The position numbers and the translations under genes were made by a program. Under the pieces are notes generated by a model. The model saw only the letters and a program-made list of their open reading frames with translations. It was not told the origin of the DNA and searched no databases. From assembly GCF_027946175.1 (NCBI RefSeq), contig NZ_AP026671.1, forward strand, positions 1,488,001-1,552,000: 64,000 bases of DNA, in the 5' to 3' direction. The stretch is from Nitratiruptor tergarcus DSM 16512. Its GTDB lineage: Bacteria > Campylobacterota > Campylobacteria > Campylobacterales > Nitratiruptoraceae. This document shows positions 8,361 through 17,736 of the stretch, piece by piece; position 1 is the stretch's first letter, and every line of letters begins with the position of its first letter.

Positions 8361-10187
8361 TTACCAAGATCCGCCGCCTCCTCCACCAGATCCACCGCCA
8401 CTAAAGCTCCCTCCACCACCTACAGAATTCGATGGAGCATATGCAGCTACTGCAGATGTATTCTCACTAAATTCTTGCATATGATAAAAATTGCCGTGAT
8501 ACCAAGAGGGTTGGGCAGAATGAAACTGCTCATAAAATTTGAGCCAGTGTTTTGTCAGATCAAATAGCATTGCAAAAGGAAGCAATTTATCAAGAAAGTA
8601 GGGATCTTCTTGTAAAAAGTAGTTTATTTGTGCTGCTTTTGCCCTTTGAATAAACTCTTTAAGACCTAGTAAATCTCGATAAACTTTTACTCCTTTTGGC
8701 GTATAAAGACCAATATGACGATAGATATAAAAAATAGCTCCCACTCCTATGAGAATAAAAGGGATAGGAGAAAGCAAAATATCTTGCCATGAGAAAGATG
8801 CAATAAAACCGATCATAACAGCTCCACCTATGAAGATAAACCAAAGACCCAAAAAGCGCTCTAATCCCCTCCCCCGAAAAAGCCTCCATACTCCTATGCC
8901 AACAAACAGAGCCGGTATACCAATAGAAAATAGAAGAGGGATATCCGTCATGCGATGTGTCACAAGAACTATTACAATAAATATTACAAACAGCAAAAAA
9001 ATGGAAAAGGCAAGAAATTTTATTCTAAGCTTTTGTGGATTTTCTTGGAAATAGCCCTCTTTAACACTCCAATCATAAAGAAGCTGATTTATTGATTGAA
9101 AACCACTCCGTATTCGTTGTGCAATATCCTCATCTTTTTTGAGAATAAATGTATCGCCATAAGGAAAAAGAATCTGAAAATAGAGAATATTTTGCGCAGG
9201 GGTGAGATTTTGCGGTTTTTTTGCAGTCTTTTTAATAAGAGTCTCTCTGTTTGCAAAAAATCCTTCTTGATCTCTTTCTTCAATACTCACAAATCCTTTT
9301 ACTGCAAGTTCTATTACTGAAGCTGGGAAATCTTTTGTCTCAGCGAATCGATCATAAAGAAGTCCCGCTTCCAAGACACCTATATCTTTGGGAGGTTTAT
9401 ATACTGGATGAATAGAAAAAGAAAATGAAGTTGCATGATCTTTATAAAAAAAGAAGAGATAGAGCAGAAATAAAAGCAATAGAGGATATTGTATGAATGC
9501 TTTGGCATAATCCAATAATCCCATACGCTGATTTTCTAATCCGCTTTGACCCAGCAGACCTCTTGGAAACGCTATTTCTACAGTTAAGCCTTCATGAGGA
9601 TCGAATTTCGAAGCCTCTACTTCAAAGGTATGATCATCAAGCCACTGCAAAGAGGCGGTGTTTTTTGTTGAACCATATCTTCCCAAAAATGTACGCACTT
9701 GAATACTACTTTTTGAAAGAATCGGTGGAAGGTGTACGGTGACTTTTGCATAACTGATTGGTACTCTCCACTCTGTTCCGATGGCGTTCCAACGTACAGC
9801 ATCATGCATCTCATCTTGATAGAGCACCCCTTTTGCTACATTGTAGCTGATGGTATAGTGATGTTTTCCAGTAATTGTTCTGTTTGGATCGCCGATCTTT
9901 ATTCTAATGGCTTGCTGCATATGAATAATTTCAAAAGGACTCTCTTGTCCATCTACCAAAACTTTGAAATCCCATAGCCCTATATCTTTTGGTAAAAAGT
10001 CTGTTTTTATAGCATTTGGTATATCTCTATAGATACCATGGCGATAGAGCGAACCAAAATTGTAAACAATATCTTCTTGTACATGGAGTGATCCATCGGG
10101 ATAGATTGTAAGATCGACTTTAAAATTTTCTATATGCTCTGCCCAACTGATAACAAAAGCGATGAAAAAGAGGAGGATTTTTTTCAT
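8361..10187 (-). CDS. DUF2207 family membrane protein
   Basis: 608 aa. Signal peptide, then a periplasmic beta domain (HIENFKVDLTIYPDGSLHV, YRHGIYRDIP, AVRWNAIG) typical of DUF2207. Membrane segments follow near residues 235-250 and 400-490, with a cytosolic region between, and the protein ends in a Gly/Ser-rich tail (GGGSGGGGGGSW) seen in many family members. Its start overlaps the lemA stop by 4 bp (ATGA), so the pair is translationally coupled. LemA/DUF2207 pairs are common. The biochemical role is unknown, probably envelope-related. Confidence 0.85.
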   Translation of the reverse strand: MKKILLFFIAFVISWAEHIENFKVDLTIYPDGSLHVQEDIVYNFGSLYRHGIYRDIPNAIKTDFLPKDIGLWDFKVLVDGQESPFEIIHMQQAIRIKIGDPNRTITGKHHYTISYNVAKGVLYQDEMHDAVRWNAIGTEWRVPISYAKVTVHLPPILSKSSIQVRTFLGRYGSTKNTASLQWLDDHTFEVEASKFDPHEGLTVEIAFPRGLLGQSGLENQRMGLLDYAKAFIQYPLLLLFLLYLFFFYKDHATSFSFSIHPVYKPPKDIGVLEAGLLYDRFAETKDFPASVIELAVKGFVSIEERDQEGFFANRETLIKKTAKKPQNLTPAQNILYFQILFPYGDTFILKKDEDIAQRIRSGFQSINQLLYDWSVKEGYFQENPQKLRIKFLAFSIFLLFVIFIVIVLVTHRMTDIPLLFSIGIPALFVGIGVWRLFRGRGLERFLGLWFIFIGGAVMIGFIASFSWQDILLSPIPFILIGVGAIFYIYRHIGLYTPKGVKVYRDLLGLKEFIQRAKAAQINYFLQEDPYFLDKLLPFAMLFDLTKHWLKFYEQFHSAQPSWYHGNFYHMQEFSENTSAVAAYAPSNSVGGGGSFSGGGSGGGGGGSW

Positions 10188-10735
10188 AACTCTATTTTTG
10201 GCATCTCTTTTGCTTTTGCATCTTCAAGCTCAAAGTACTCTTTTGGAGTAAAACCATATCTTTTGGCTATAAGCATATCTGGAAAACTATCAATCTTAGC
10301 ATTGTAATCTCTCACAACCGCGTTATAGTAGCGCCTTGCATTTTGAAGCGCCTCTTCTATATTGGAGAGCTCTTGCTGGAGTTGGAGAAATGTTGTATTT
10401 GCTTTGAGTTCGGGATAGCTCTCAGCTAATGCAAAAATATGCCCTAATGCGCTTGAAAGATGCTCTTCAGCATCAGCTTTTTCTTTGAGTGAGGTTGCTT
10501 TTTGGCTTTGGTTTCTCGCTTCAATCACCTCTTTAAGCGTCGATTTTTCATAATCCATATACCCTTTGACTGTGTCAACAAGCGCAGGGATGAGATCGTG
10601 ACGCCTTTTGAGCTGCACATCGATATCGCTCCAAGCAGCCTCAGCCCTTTCTCTTAGCGCAACAAGTCCATTATAAATGCCGATGAAATAGACAATAATA
10701 CCTGCTACAATAGCTAGAAAAATCCAAAAAGCCAT
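10184..10735 (-). CDS. LemA family protein
   Basis: 183 aa. One N-terminal membrane helix, then a long helical domain with the family signature: ERAEAAWSDIDVQLKRRHDL, IPALVDTVKGYM and ARRYYNAVVRDYNAKI. LemA proteins sit in the inner membrane and their function is poorly defined. The gene follows an AAAGGA ribosome site and overlaps the DUF2207 gene by 4 bp. Confidence 0.92.
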   Translation of the reverse strand: MAFWIFLAIVAGIIVYFIGIYNGLVALRERAEAAWSDIDVQLKRRHDLIPALVDTVKGYMDYEKSTLKEVIEARNQSQKATSLKEKADAEEHLSSALGHIFALAESYPELKANTTFLQLQQELSNIEEALQNARRYYNAVVRDYNAKIDSFPDMLIAKRYGFTPKEYFELEDAKAKEMPKIEL

Positions 10736-11071
10736 TATATATCCTTTGCAATTTTCTTATACTATTGTAACTAAATTGTATATATTTTTAAGAAAATATA
10801 ATCATCCACATCTATATTTTCATTGACATCAAATCTTTAATATTTTTATACAACTCTATCGGTTGAGAATAACTTTAGCAATATTTTTATGACAATCCTT
10901 ACTTTTTATAGTAACCCCATACTAAATCCCCACACTTCATATCTATACAATAGATTCTTTTTTATTTATAAGCTAGAAGATTATTACAATTTACTCTGCA
11001 ATGAGATAATTCTTTCATTAAAATATTAAGAAAAGCTCTGTATATTTTTCGTGTGCAATGAAATGATTGTG
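10736..11071. other. Intergenic region between lemA and copB
   Basis: About 336 bp, AT-rich. A TATAAG-like -10 on the minus strand about 20 bp before lemA is the only element I can suggest. I see no ORF with a ribosome site and no RNA structure. Confidence 0.5.
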
Positions 11072-11755
11072 CTAAAACCAAAACCTCACTCCTCCTACGA
11101 AATAGGCTTCATCTAAAGGTGAATACTTTCTTGTATTTCCAAAATTCTTACTCCACTCTATTCCTATATAGGGTGCGAACTCCCTTTTGATCTCATATCT
11201 CAGCCTCGCTCCTATAGTGAGGTTAGAAAGCCCTGCACCATACCCCATGCGGGGTTCATCTTTTGTATATGCCTCAGTACTCACTTTTGGAGTTAGTATC
11301 AATTTTTGTGTCAAAAGTGCTTCATACTCAAGATCGATTCTAAGCCCCATATTTCCATTCCCACCAACCAAAAGTGCAGCTCTTGTTTCAAAAAAGTAAG
11401 GTGCCAACCCCGCAAGGGCAACAACAGTCCATGATTTATATTTTTCGTTTGCTCTATCTAAACCCACTCCTATTTGTACATCCCAAAAAGGTGCGATTGC
11501 ACGAGAATAGAGAAGCTGGTTTTCGCTATTGACACTTTCTCCATGAGGCTTTTCACCTTCACTGTAAAAATAGAATTTATTAATATCATAGCCGATATAT
11601 CCGTACGTGTCCCAATATATTGCTCTCTCATCATTTGCCTGGTACTCAAGACTATCTGCTGTAAAAGTTGCTCGCAATATATCTCCTCCCCCACCAGCCA
11701 ATGCAGAGCTTATGAGTGTAGCAAAAAGCAGCAATTGTAAAAATAGATTTTTCAT
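11072..11755 (-). CDS. copB: CopB family outer-membrane copper resistance protein
   Basis: 227 aa. Signal peptide (ISSALAGG), then an outer-membrane beta-barrel-like domain matching the CopB family: YWDTYGYIGYDINKFYFYSEGE, AIAPFWDVQIGVGLD, and a C-terminal APYIGIEWSKNFG ending in the aromatic FWF. The N-terminal Met/His-rich extension of Pseudomonas CopB is missing, so this is the short form. It starts 9 bp after copA with an AAGGAGAAG ribosome site. Together they make a periplasmic/outer-membrane copper detoxification pair. Confidence 0.88.
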   Translation of the reverse strand: MKNLFLQLLLFATLISSALAGGGGDILRATFTADSLEYQANDERAIYWDTYGYIGYDINKFYFYSEGEKPHGESVNSENQLLYSRAIAPFWDVQIGVGLDRANEKYKSWTVVALAGLAPYFFETRAALLVGGNGNMGLRIDLEYEALLTQKLILTPKVSTEAYTKDEPRMGYGAGLSNLTIGARLRYEIKREFAPYIGIEWSKNFGNTRKYSPLDEAYFVGGVRFWF

Positions 11756-11764
11756 ATCTTCTCC

Positions 11765-13462
11765 TTATGTAACTACCACTTTTCTAAACATATCCTTCAT
11801 GTGATAGAGAAGATGGCAGTGATATGCCCAAGCACCTTTGGCATCTGCTGTAACGCGGAAGCTAATTTTTGATCCAGGCTGTGAGATGATAGTATGTTTT
11901 CTTACCAGATGATTCTCATCCCCCGTCTCCAAATCACTCCACATTCCATGCAGATGCATTGGGTGATTCATCATCGTATCGTTAATGTAAGTAATACGTA
12001 CTCTCTCTCCATATCGAAACCTGATAGGCTCTGCCTCATGGTATGGAATACCGTTTATCGACCACATGTAGCGTTCCATATTCCCGGTCAAATGCAAGAT
12101 GATCTCTCTATCTGGATATTTGTCATCTTTTGTAGAACGTAGTGAGCGCAAATCTGCATAGGTTAGTACTCTTCTACCGTTATTGCGCAGCCCAACTCCT
12201 GGATCATTGAGCCTGTATTGGGGATTCTTTGCCCGCATTGTTGTCCCCACACCCCACCTTATTGGCAGTTGTGTAATAGGAATAGGCTTTTTGAGAGCAT
12301 ATTTATTGTGTTTCATTGGCATCTTTTTCATACTTGACATATGCATATCCATTCCCATATCTGCCATGGTTAATGGCTGAGGTTTATCAAGTTTTGGCAC
12401 TTTTGCGTAGTTCTTTGGATTTGTTGTGAGATTGCCCAGAGCATAACCACTTCTATCCATTGCCTGAGCAAAGATTGCATGCGCCCGAGAATCTTTTGGT
12501 TCAACAATCACATCGTACGTCTCAGCAACACCCAGGCGTATTTCATCAACCTCAACTGGCTGAATATTATTGCCATCTGCTGCAACTACACGCATTTTCA
12601 ATCCAGGAATGCGAACATCAAAAAATGTCATTGAAGAGGCATTAATCAAGCGGAGTCTCACTATTTCGCCAGCGCGATACAATGCTTGAAATGGCTTGGA
12701 TGGACTATGCCCATTCATCAAAAAAGTGTAGGTATATCCCGTAACATCTGATAAATCCCTATCTGACATGCGCATTTGATTCCACATCTTTCTTGCTTGC
12801 CAAGCTTCCCAAAATCCTTTCTCCTTTACCTCAGCAAAAAAATCACCCACCGTTCTTTGATTGAAATTGTAGTAATCTGATAAAATTTTAAGTTTTCTAT
12901 AGATTATGGAAGGCTTTTCGTCTGAATAATCTGAAAGTACTACAATATACTCTCTATCATAAGCAAAAGGCTCTTTCTCTTTTGGCTCAATTATTATAGC
13001 TCCATACACTCCGGTCTGCTCTTGGAATCCTGAGTGAGAGTGATACCAAAATGTCCCACTCTGTTGCACTCTAAAGGTATAGGTAAAAGTCTCACCCAGT
13101 GCAATCCCATCAAAACTAATACCTGGAACTCCATCCATCTGGTAAGGAAGAATTATGCCGTGCCAGTGAATCGAGGAGGGCTCATCGAGATAATTTGTGA
13201 CATGTATTGTAACTATATCTCCCTCTCTCCATCGCAGAGTCGGACCTTGTAGCATTCCATTGATTGTAGTTGCTATTGAGGGATAACCTGTCACATTGAC
13301 AAGAGTTTTATTGATTGTAAGATGAAACACATTACCGCTTAGCTCAGTAGTCTCTTTTCTCTCAATAAGATCATAACTCTTTGCATGTACATTGATGCTC
13401 GATAATGCTAATCCTGAAGCAGCTACACCTTTCAAAAAATCTCTTCTAGATAGATGATTCAT
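11765..13462 (-). CDS. copA: CopA-type multicopper oxidase
   Basis: About 565 aa. The N-terminus MNHLSRRDFLKG is a twin-arginine signal. Copper ligands are visible as HWHGI and WYHSHSG in the first domain, and HPMHLHGMW with YHCHLLYHMKDM in the last. A Met/His-rich stretch near residue 385 (MADMGMDMHMSSMKKM) is typical of CopA/CueO oxidases that oxidise Cu(I). A GTG at 13468 extends the frame by two residues, but the ATG at 13462 has the better AGAGGA spacing. Confidence 0.92.
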   Translation of the reverse strand: MNHLSRRDFLKGVAASGLALSSINVHAKSYDLIERKETTELSGNVFHLTINKTLVNVTGYPSIATTINGMLQGPTLRWREGDIVTIHVTNYLDEPSSIHWHGIILPYQMDGVPGISFDGIALGETFTYTFRVQQSGTFWYHSHSGFQEQTGVYGAIIIEPKEKEPFAYDREYIVVLSDYSDEKPSIIYRKLKILSDYYNFNQRTVGDFFAEVKEKGFWEAWQARKMWNQMRMSDRDLSDVTGYTYTFLMNGHSPSKPFQALYRAGEIVRLRLINASSMTFFDVRIPGLKMRVVAADGNNIQPVEVDEIRLGVAETYDVIVEPKDSRAHAIFAQAMDRSGYALGNLTTNPKNYAKVPKLDKPQPLTMADMGMDMHMSSMKKMPMKHNKYALKKPIPITQLPIRWGVGTTMRAKNPQYRLNDPGVGLRNNGRRVLTYADLRSLRSTKDDKYPDREIILHLTGNMERYMWSINGIPYHEAEPIRFRYGERVRITYINDTMMNHPMHLHGMWSDLETGDENHLVRKHTIISQPGSKISFRVTADAKGAWAYHCHLLYHMKDMFRKVVVT

Positions 13463-13495
13463 GATCACAATCCTCTTTGTCTTTATATTACATCT

Positions 13496-13501
13496 ATTAT
13501 A
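13496..13501 (-). promoter_or_regulatory. -10 box of copAB
   Basis: TATAAT on the minus strand, about 34 bp before the copA ATG. No clear copper-regulator operator is recognised nearby. Confidence 0.5.
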
Positions 13502-13563
13502 GAGATAAAATGTGCAAGATTTGTGGAAGGAAAGAGGAGAAAAAGTTTGGAGTTTAGAGGAGT

Positions 13564-15903
13564 TTACCTCCTCTTTCTACGTATAAGCCAATAGATGAAA
13601 CCTATAAGAACTAAAGCTCCTCCAATTTGCACCCATGCACTCAACAGCAAATTTTTATGCAAGATGTTTTTGTGCATTTTATTATCTATCTTGATATTTG
13701 CTGCATGGGCTACATGCACCATCAAACTCACTGCCAAATCTTTATCAGGAATTGTCTGGTGGCAGCTCATACAGACTCCTCGACGATCAAGCTTGCTTAG
13801 CTCTTCTTGATTTAAAGCTCGTGAGAGACTCCAGTGATGCCCAACTGTAACAAGTTGGGTATAGTTTTCATCTATTATACGACTCCAATCAAAATGCAGA
13901 TTTTTAATACCCGGTTTTTGAATCGTAATCTTTTTAGGAATCACTTTGCCATCAGCCGTCATGAGATCGACGATGAGTGGTTTACTCGGATCTCCAAAGA
14001 CTTTGCCATCATCTATCCCAAATCCCATAGATTTTGGATTATTATGGCAGCTCTCACAGCTTCTTGCCTCTTTTTGTACTGTGTGTGAGTGCACTGGTGC
14101 CATATCGATTGCTAGTACATCTTGGTTATTATCTTTTGTTTTAAAAATATGGTTTTGCAAAATTGCCTTCCCATCTTTTCTAATTACCGTCACACTCACT
14201 TGACACCCTGGTATTGCAGGAGCGATACGTCCTTCACCATTGCGCACCAAAATTGGATCTTCCCATCGCAAATAGCTTCTCGTCTCTGTTACCTCACCAT
14301 CAATAAGATAATCTTTGAGATTTTTGCGCTTGGCTGCATCGGTTCCGTGGATATCGTGTGCATGTGCGACTGCTAGCCAGTCTACATTTTTCTTGCCTTC
14401 ACTATAGTCCACCTTCACATGGCATCCATAGCACTGAGGCGCCCAGGTGTCATGGCATGCATAGCACTCCATCTCATCTAAGTGCTTACCAATCTGCACC
14501 ATCGCTACTTCACCCGCTTGGGAGAGCTTATGCTCTTTAGCTAGTTTTTTGAGTGGCTGGAGCTTTAGATCTTTGCCGCTTGCAAGATGCACTACTACCT
14601 CATCTCTGACTTTCACAACATTTGGCAGTGGATTGCCTCTGGCACTGAGCAAATATCCATCTTTTGGCTCATAGTATGTTCCCTTTTTGAGGTATGCTGC
14701 TAGAGTTTTTGTCACACCACGAGGTTTATTAGAGAGCTTCTCTCCAAATTCATCCCCATATCCTAAAGGCAATTCCCAAGGATACTTTGATGGTGTACCA
14801 TGGCAGTCTTGACACTCTATCTCCACTGGAGCTAAGGTACTTCCTGCAATTTTGCCATCTCCATGCATATCGATTGATGTATGGCAATCTTGGCAGAGCA
14901 TTCCCTTTTTGTAGTGTACATCCTCGCTCATGTGAAGATAATGTTTAGTATGGAGTTTTGGCTGTCCTTTGCCATGCTTATCAAATGTAGGATTGTAGGC
15001 TGTCTCCATGAGTCCTTGGTAGCTCACGCCTATGCGTTTACCACGATTGTGGCAGGTAGTACAGGTCTCTACTGGAATACCACTAAAGGTAAGTCCATGT
15101 ATATGGACTTTGGCATCCCGTGTACCTTGGATCTGATGCACAAGCATGTGTCCTGGCTCATTTTTAGGAATTGTAGGGTCTTTTCCTTCATAGTATCCAT
15201 CATTGGAGTATGGTATATGGCAACTACTACATCCCATCCCGCGAAAATCGCCTCTACGGCTACGGCCTTTGCTCGCAGTATGGCAGCGTAAGCACTCTTG
15301 GCGCAGATAGGTAATGGCAGCTAGTTTTGGATTCTTTTCAACTTCTTCAGCAGTAGGTGCGGGCGGAAGTTCTATTGTTTTTTTCACATAGACTTGCGAC
15401 TCTTTTTGAGAAAGGCGCTTCATATAGTTTTGATATGTTTTTGAACCTAATCTTTTATGCAGATTTGTAAGATTATAGTTCGCGAATTTGTGCTCTCTTA
15501 TGTTCCATCCAAATCCCCACAAAGCCCCTTGAATCTTTCCTTGCTCAGTATTCATGAGGTTGTTCATTTGGGTACTAACTTGCTCTTTATGACACATCCC
15601 GCAGGTGTTTTTATTGATCCATGCGCTTCCAGGATCGGGATAGAACTCTTTAGGACCTTCATGCTTTAAAAAGTAGGCAATAGTCCCCTGGTGTGCCTCC
15701 TCTTTTGTGATTGCCAGAGGATTTCCACCATGACAGACGATACAGCTATTACCATCAAAACCAGCCTCCACTGCCTTCTTGGCGATAGCCTTTGCCATAC
15801 CGCTATGAGGGTCACGAATATCTTCGATTCCTTTGTGGCACTCAAGACAGTTATTTGCCCAGCCAAGCACGCTTACAATAGCAAAAGCCAAAAGCTTTTT
15901 CAT
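13564..15903 (-). CDS. Membrane-anchored dodecaheme cytochrome c
   Basis: 779 aa with a Sec signal peptide and twelve CxxCH heme c motifs, in order CLECH, CIVCH, CGMCH, CLRCH, CSSCH, CTTCH, CQDCH, CQDCH, CYACH, CYGCH, CESCH and CMSCH. A C-terminal membrane helix (about residues 752-772) ends in RRKRR, so the heme domain should lie in the periplasm, anchored to the inner membrane. It likely carries electrons between the quinone pool and a periplasmic acceptor, or is itself a reductase or oxidase. I cannot assign a substrate. It lies about 100 bp upstream of copA and may be transcribed with it. Confidence 0.9.
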   Translation of the reverse strand: MKKLLAFAIVSVLGWANNCLECHKGIEDIRDPHSGMAKAIAKKAVEAGFDGNSCIVCHGGNPLAITKEEAHQGTIAYFLKHEGPKEFYPDPGSAWINKNTCGMCHKEQVSTQMNNLMNTEQGKIQGALWGFGWNIREHKFANYNLTNLHKRLGSKTYQNYMKRLSQKESQVYVKKTIELPPAPTAEEVEKNPKLAAITYLRQECLRCHTASKGRSRRGDFRGMGCSSCHIPYSNDGYYEGKDPTIPKNEPGHMLVHQIQGTRDAKVHIHGLTFSGIPVETCTTCHNRGKRIGVSYQGLMETAYNPTFDKHGKGQPKLHTKHYLHMSEDVHYKKGMLCQDCHTSIDMHGDGKIAGSTLAPVEIECQDCHGTPSKYPWELPLGYGDEFGEKLSNKPRGVTKTLAAYLKKGTYYEPKDGYLLSARGNPLPNVVKVRDEVVVHLASGKDLKLQPLKKLAKEHKLSQAGEVAMVQIGKHLDEMECYACHDTWAPQCYGCHVKVDYSEGKKNVDWLAVAHAHDIHGTDAAKRKNLKDYLIDGEVTETRSYLRWEDPILVRNGEGRIAPAIPGCQVSVTVIRKDGKAILQNHIFKTKDNNQDVLAIDMAPVHSHTVQKEARSCESCHNNPKSMGFGIDDGKVFGDPSKPLIVDLMTADGKVIPKKITIQKPGIKNLHFDWSRIIDENYTQLVTVGHHWSLSRALNQEELSKLDRRGVCMSCHQTIPDKDLAVSLMVHVAHAANIKIDNKMHKNILHKNLLLSAWVQIGGALVLIGFIYWLIRRKRR

Positions 15904-15955
15904 AAATAATCCTTATAGCTTTTTCTCTATTATCACCCTTTGAAGCTTAAAAGCG

Positions 15956-15961
15956 TATAAT
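15956..15961 (+). promoter_or_regulatory. -10 box before the methyltransferase operon
   Basis: TATAAT 22 bp before the ATG at 15984, with AAAAGGAG between. It likely drives the plus-strand run through 20232. Confidence 0.55.
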
Positions 15962-15983
15962 AATAGAAGCAAAAGGAGTTGCA

Positions 15984-16619
15984 ATGCCAAAAGAGAAGCT
16001 TTTTGAAAAAAATTTCGAGTATTATGACAGATGGTTTGATGAACATGATAAGATTTATCAAACAGAACTCAAAGCAATCAAAAAAATTCTTCCTCCTTTT
16101 AAAAAAGCAGTTGAAATTGGTGTAGGGACAGGACGCTTTGCAGCGCCACTTGGTATTACGCTGGGCGTAGAGCCATCACACAATATGGCGCACATTGCCA
16201 AGCAAAGAGGTATCGAAGTCATAGAAGCACAAGCTGAAGACCTCCCTTTTGCAGATAAGAGCTTTGATCTTGTGCTTATGGTAACAACTATCTGCTTTGT
16301 AGATGATATCGACAAAACCCTCCAAGAGGCTAAACGTATCCTCACAGATGATGGATATCTGCTCATCGCTTTTGTAGATCGCGATTCAGAATTAGGCAAA
16401 ATGTATGAGAAAAACAAAGATAAGAGCCGTTTTTATAAAGAGGCAACATTTTTTAGCAAAAAAGAGATTTTGAAGCTTCTCAAAAAGCATGGATTTATTG
16501 TAGAAAAGTGTACAGAAGCCCTCTTTGGATCAGATCTTAAGCATTTAAATTTTGAAATATATGATGGCTGTAAAAAAGGAGGTGCGTTTTTGAGTCTACT
16601 TGCAAGGAAGAAGCTATGA
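15984..16619 (+). CDS. Class I SAM-dependent methyltransferase
   Basis: 211 aa. The Rossmann methyltransferase core is clear: motif I VEIGVGTGRFAAPL, an acidic EPSHNM after strand 2, AQAEDLPFADKSFDLVLM, and EAKRILTDDGYLLIAFVDRD. It resembles UbiE/methyltransferase-11 proteins acting on small molecules. The substrate is unknown. It is the first gene of the operon, and its stop overlaps the next start by 4 bp. Confidence 0.88.
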   Translation: MPKEKLFEKNFEYYDRWFDEHDKIYQTELKAIKKILPPFKKAVEIGVGTGRFAAPLGITLGVEPSHNMAHIAKQRGIEVIEAQAEDLPFADKSFDLVLMVTTICFVDDIDKTLQEAKRILTDDGYLLIAFVDRDSELGKMYEKNKDKSRFYKEATFFSKKEILKLLKKHGFIVEKCTEALFGSDLKHLNFEIYDGCKKGGAFLSLLARKKL

Positions 16620-17269
16620 ATCTCACACAAGAGATGAGCAAAGTAGAGGTCAAAGGATTTGAGGCAAAATTTTACGATAGGCTCATGGATATTATCACCT
16701 TTGGTTACTACCCCTTCTTCATCCGCAAAGCTATAAAAGATCTCAACCTTCAAAAGGGACAAAGAATACTTGATTTTGGAGCAGGTACAGGGAGAAATGC
16801 CCTACTTATGCACCGATATGTAGGAGATGAGGGGGAGATAGTAGGACTTGAAATTGGCAAGGAGATGCAAGAGCAGTTTTTACGTAACTGCAACGCTTAT
16901 CAAAATATTAAGCTAGAAAATCTTCGCATAGACTCCCCTTTACCATTCAACGAAGAGTTTGATGTAGTCTTTATCTCTTTTGTACTCCATGGATTTATCC
17001 AAGACAAAAGAGATATCATCATACAAAACGCCTACAATGCTCTCAAACCTCATGGAACTTTTGCTATACTTGATTATGCCAATTTTGATGTGGACAAAGC
17101 TCCTTGGTATGTCCGTTTTCCTATCCAAAAAGTAGAGTGTCCCCTAGCCCAAGACTTTATAGAGCGTGATACGAAAAAGATGCTAGAATCTTTTGGGTTT
17201 GAAAATTTTGAAGAGAGTTTCTATTTTGGTGGATATGTAAGACTCCTCAAAGCAAAAAGATGGAAGTAA
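16616..17269 (+). CDS. Class I SAM-dependent methyltransferase (UbiE-like)
   Basis: 217 aa. Motif I is ILDFGAGTGRNALLM, followed by VGLEIGKEM, FDVVFISFVLHGF and ALKPHGTFAILDYANF. Some Campylobacterota proteins of this type act on quinones or lipids, but the substrate cannot be read from the sequence. It overlaps the upstream methyltransferase by ATGA and the downstream ORF by 10 bp. Confidence 0.87.
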   Translation: MNLTQEMSKVEVKGFEAKFYDRLMDIITFGYYPFFIRKAIKDLNLQKGQRILDFGAGTGRNALLMHRYVGDEGEIVGLEIGKEMQEQFLRNCNAYQNIKLENLRIDSPLPFNEEFDVVFISFVLHGFIQDKRDIIIQNAYNALKPHGTFAILDYANFDVDKAPWYVRFPIQKVECPLAQDFIERDTKKMLESFGFENFEESFYFGGYVRLLKAKRWK

Positions 17270-17736
17270 AAAACTACGTTCAAATTTTTCGCCATTTTAC
17301 ACTTCTTGATAAGAAGATTGTACAAAACCTCAGCAAAATTAATCAAAATAGCTTTGTACGCCTCTGGATTAGCCAAAAAGATTACTTCAAACATCTCAAA
17401 AAGCGCCTCAAGCACAAAGATATCAAAAATCGCAAAGACTATTTTCAAAAGACTTTGCAAACCATTTGCAGTCCTGATACTATTTACTATTTTAAAGGAA
17501 AAAATCCATCTATAAAAGATAAAGTTCTTTTTATACAAAAAGGATGGGTAGTAATTTTCTTTGACAATGCAAAAATTATAACCTCTTTTCCTCTCAAAAT
17601 ATCGCTACAAGACCTTTTAGAAGATAGAAAAAACAAAAACTATCTACAAATACAAATCCCTCTATCCCAACATAATGTAAAAAAAGTTATAATTTGTCAA
17701 AAAAAGGAGTCCCATGCAACTCACAACCCCCCTTAA
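17260..17736 (+). CDS. Hypothetical Lys-rich protein
   Basis: 158 aa, strongly basic, no signal peptide and no membrane helix. The middle segment ([19 protein letters not shown], then [18 protein letters not shown]) reads as a beta-rich domain. It loosely recalls small RelE/barnase-type nuclease folds, but the similarity is too weak to call. It overlaps the methyltransferase by 10 bp and purT by 23 bp, so it lies inside the operon. Confidence 0.6.
   Translation: MEVKNYVQIFRHFTLLDKKIVQNLSKINQNSFVRLWISQKDYFKHLKKRLKHKDIKNRKDYFQKTLQTICSPDTIYYFKGKNPSIKDKVLFIQKGWVVIFFDNAKIITSFPLKISLQDLLEDRKNKNYLQIQIPLSQHNVKKVIICQKKESHATHNPP

Noticed and set aside
8361-8430. Gly-rich tail of the DUF2207 protein as an unusual feature
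   Set aside because: A Gly/Ser-rich end is common in this family, so it is not novel.
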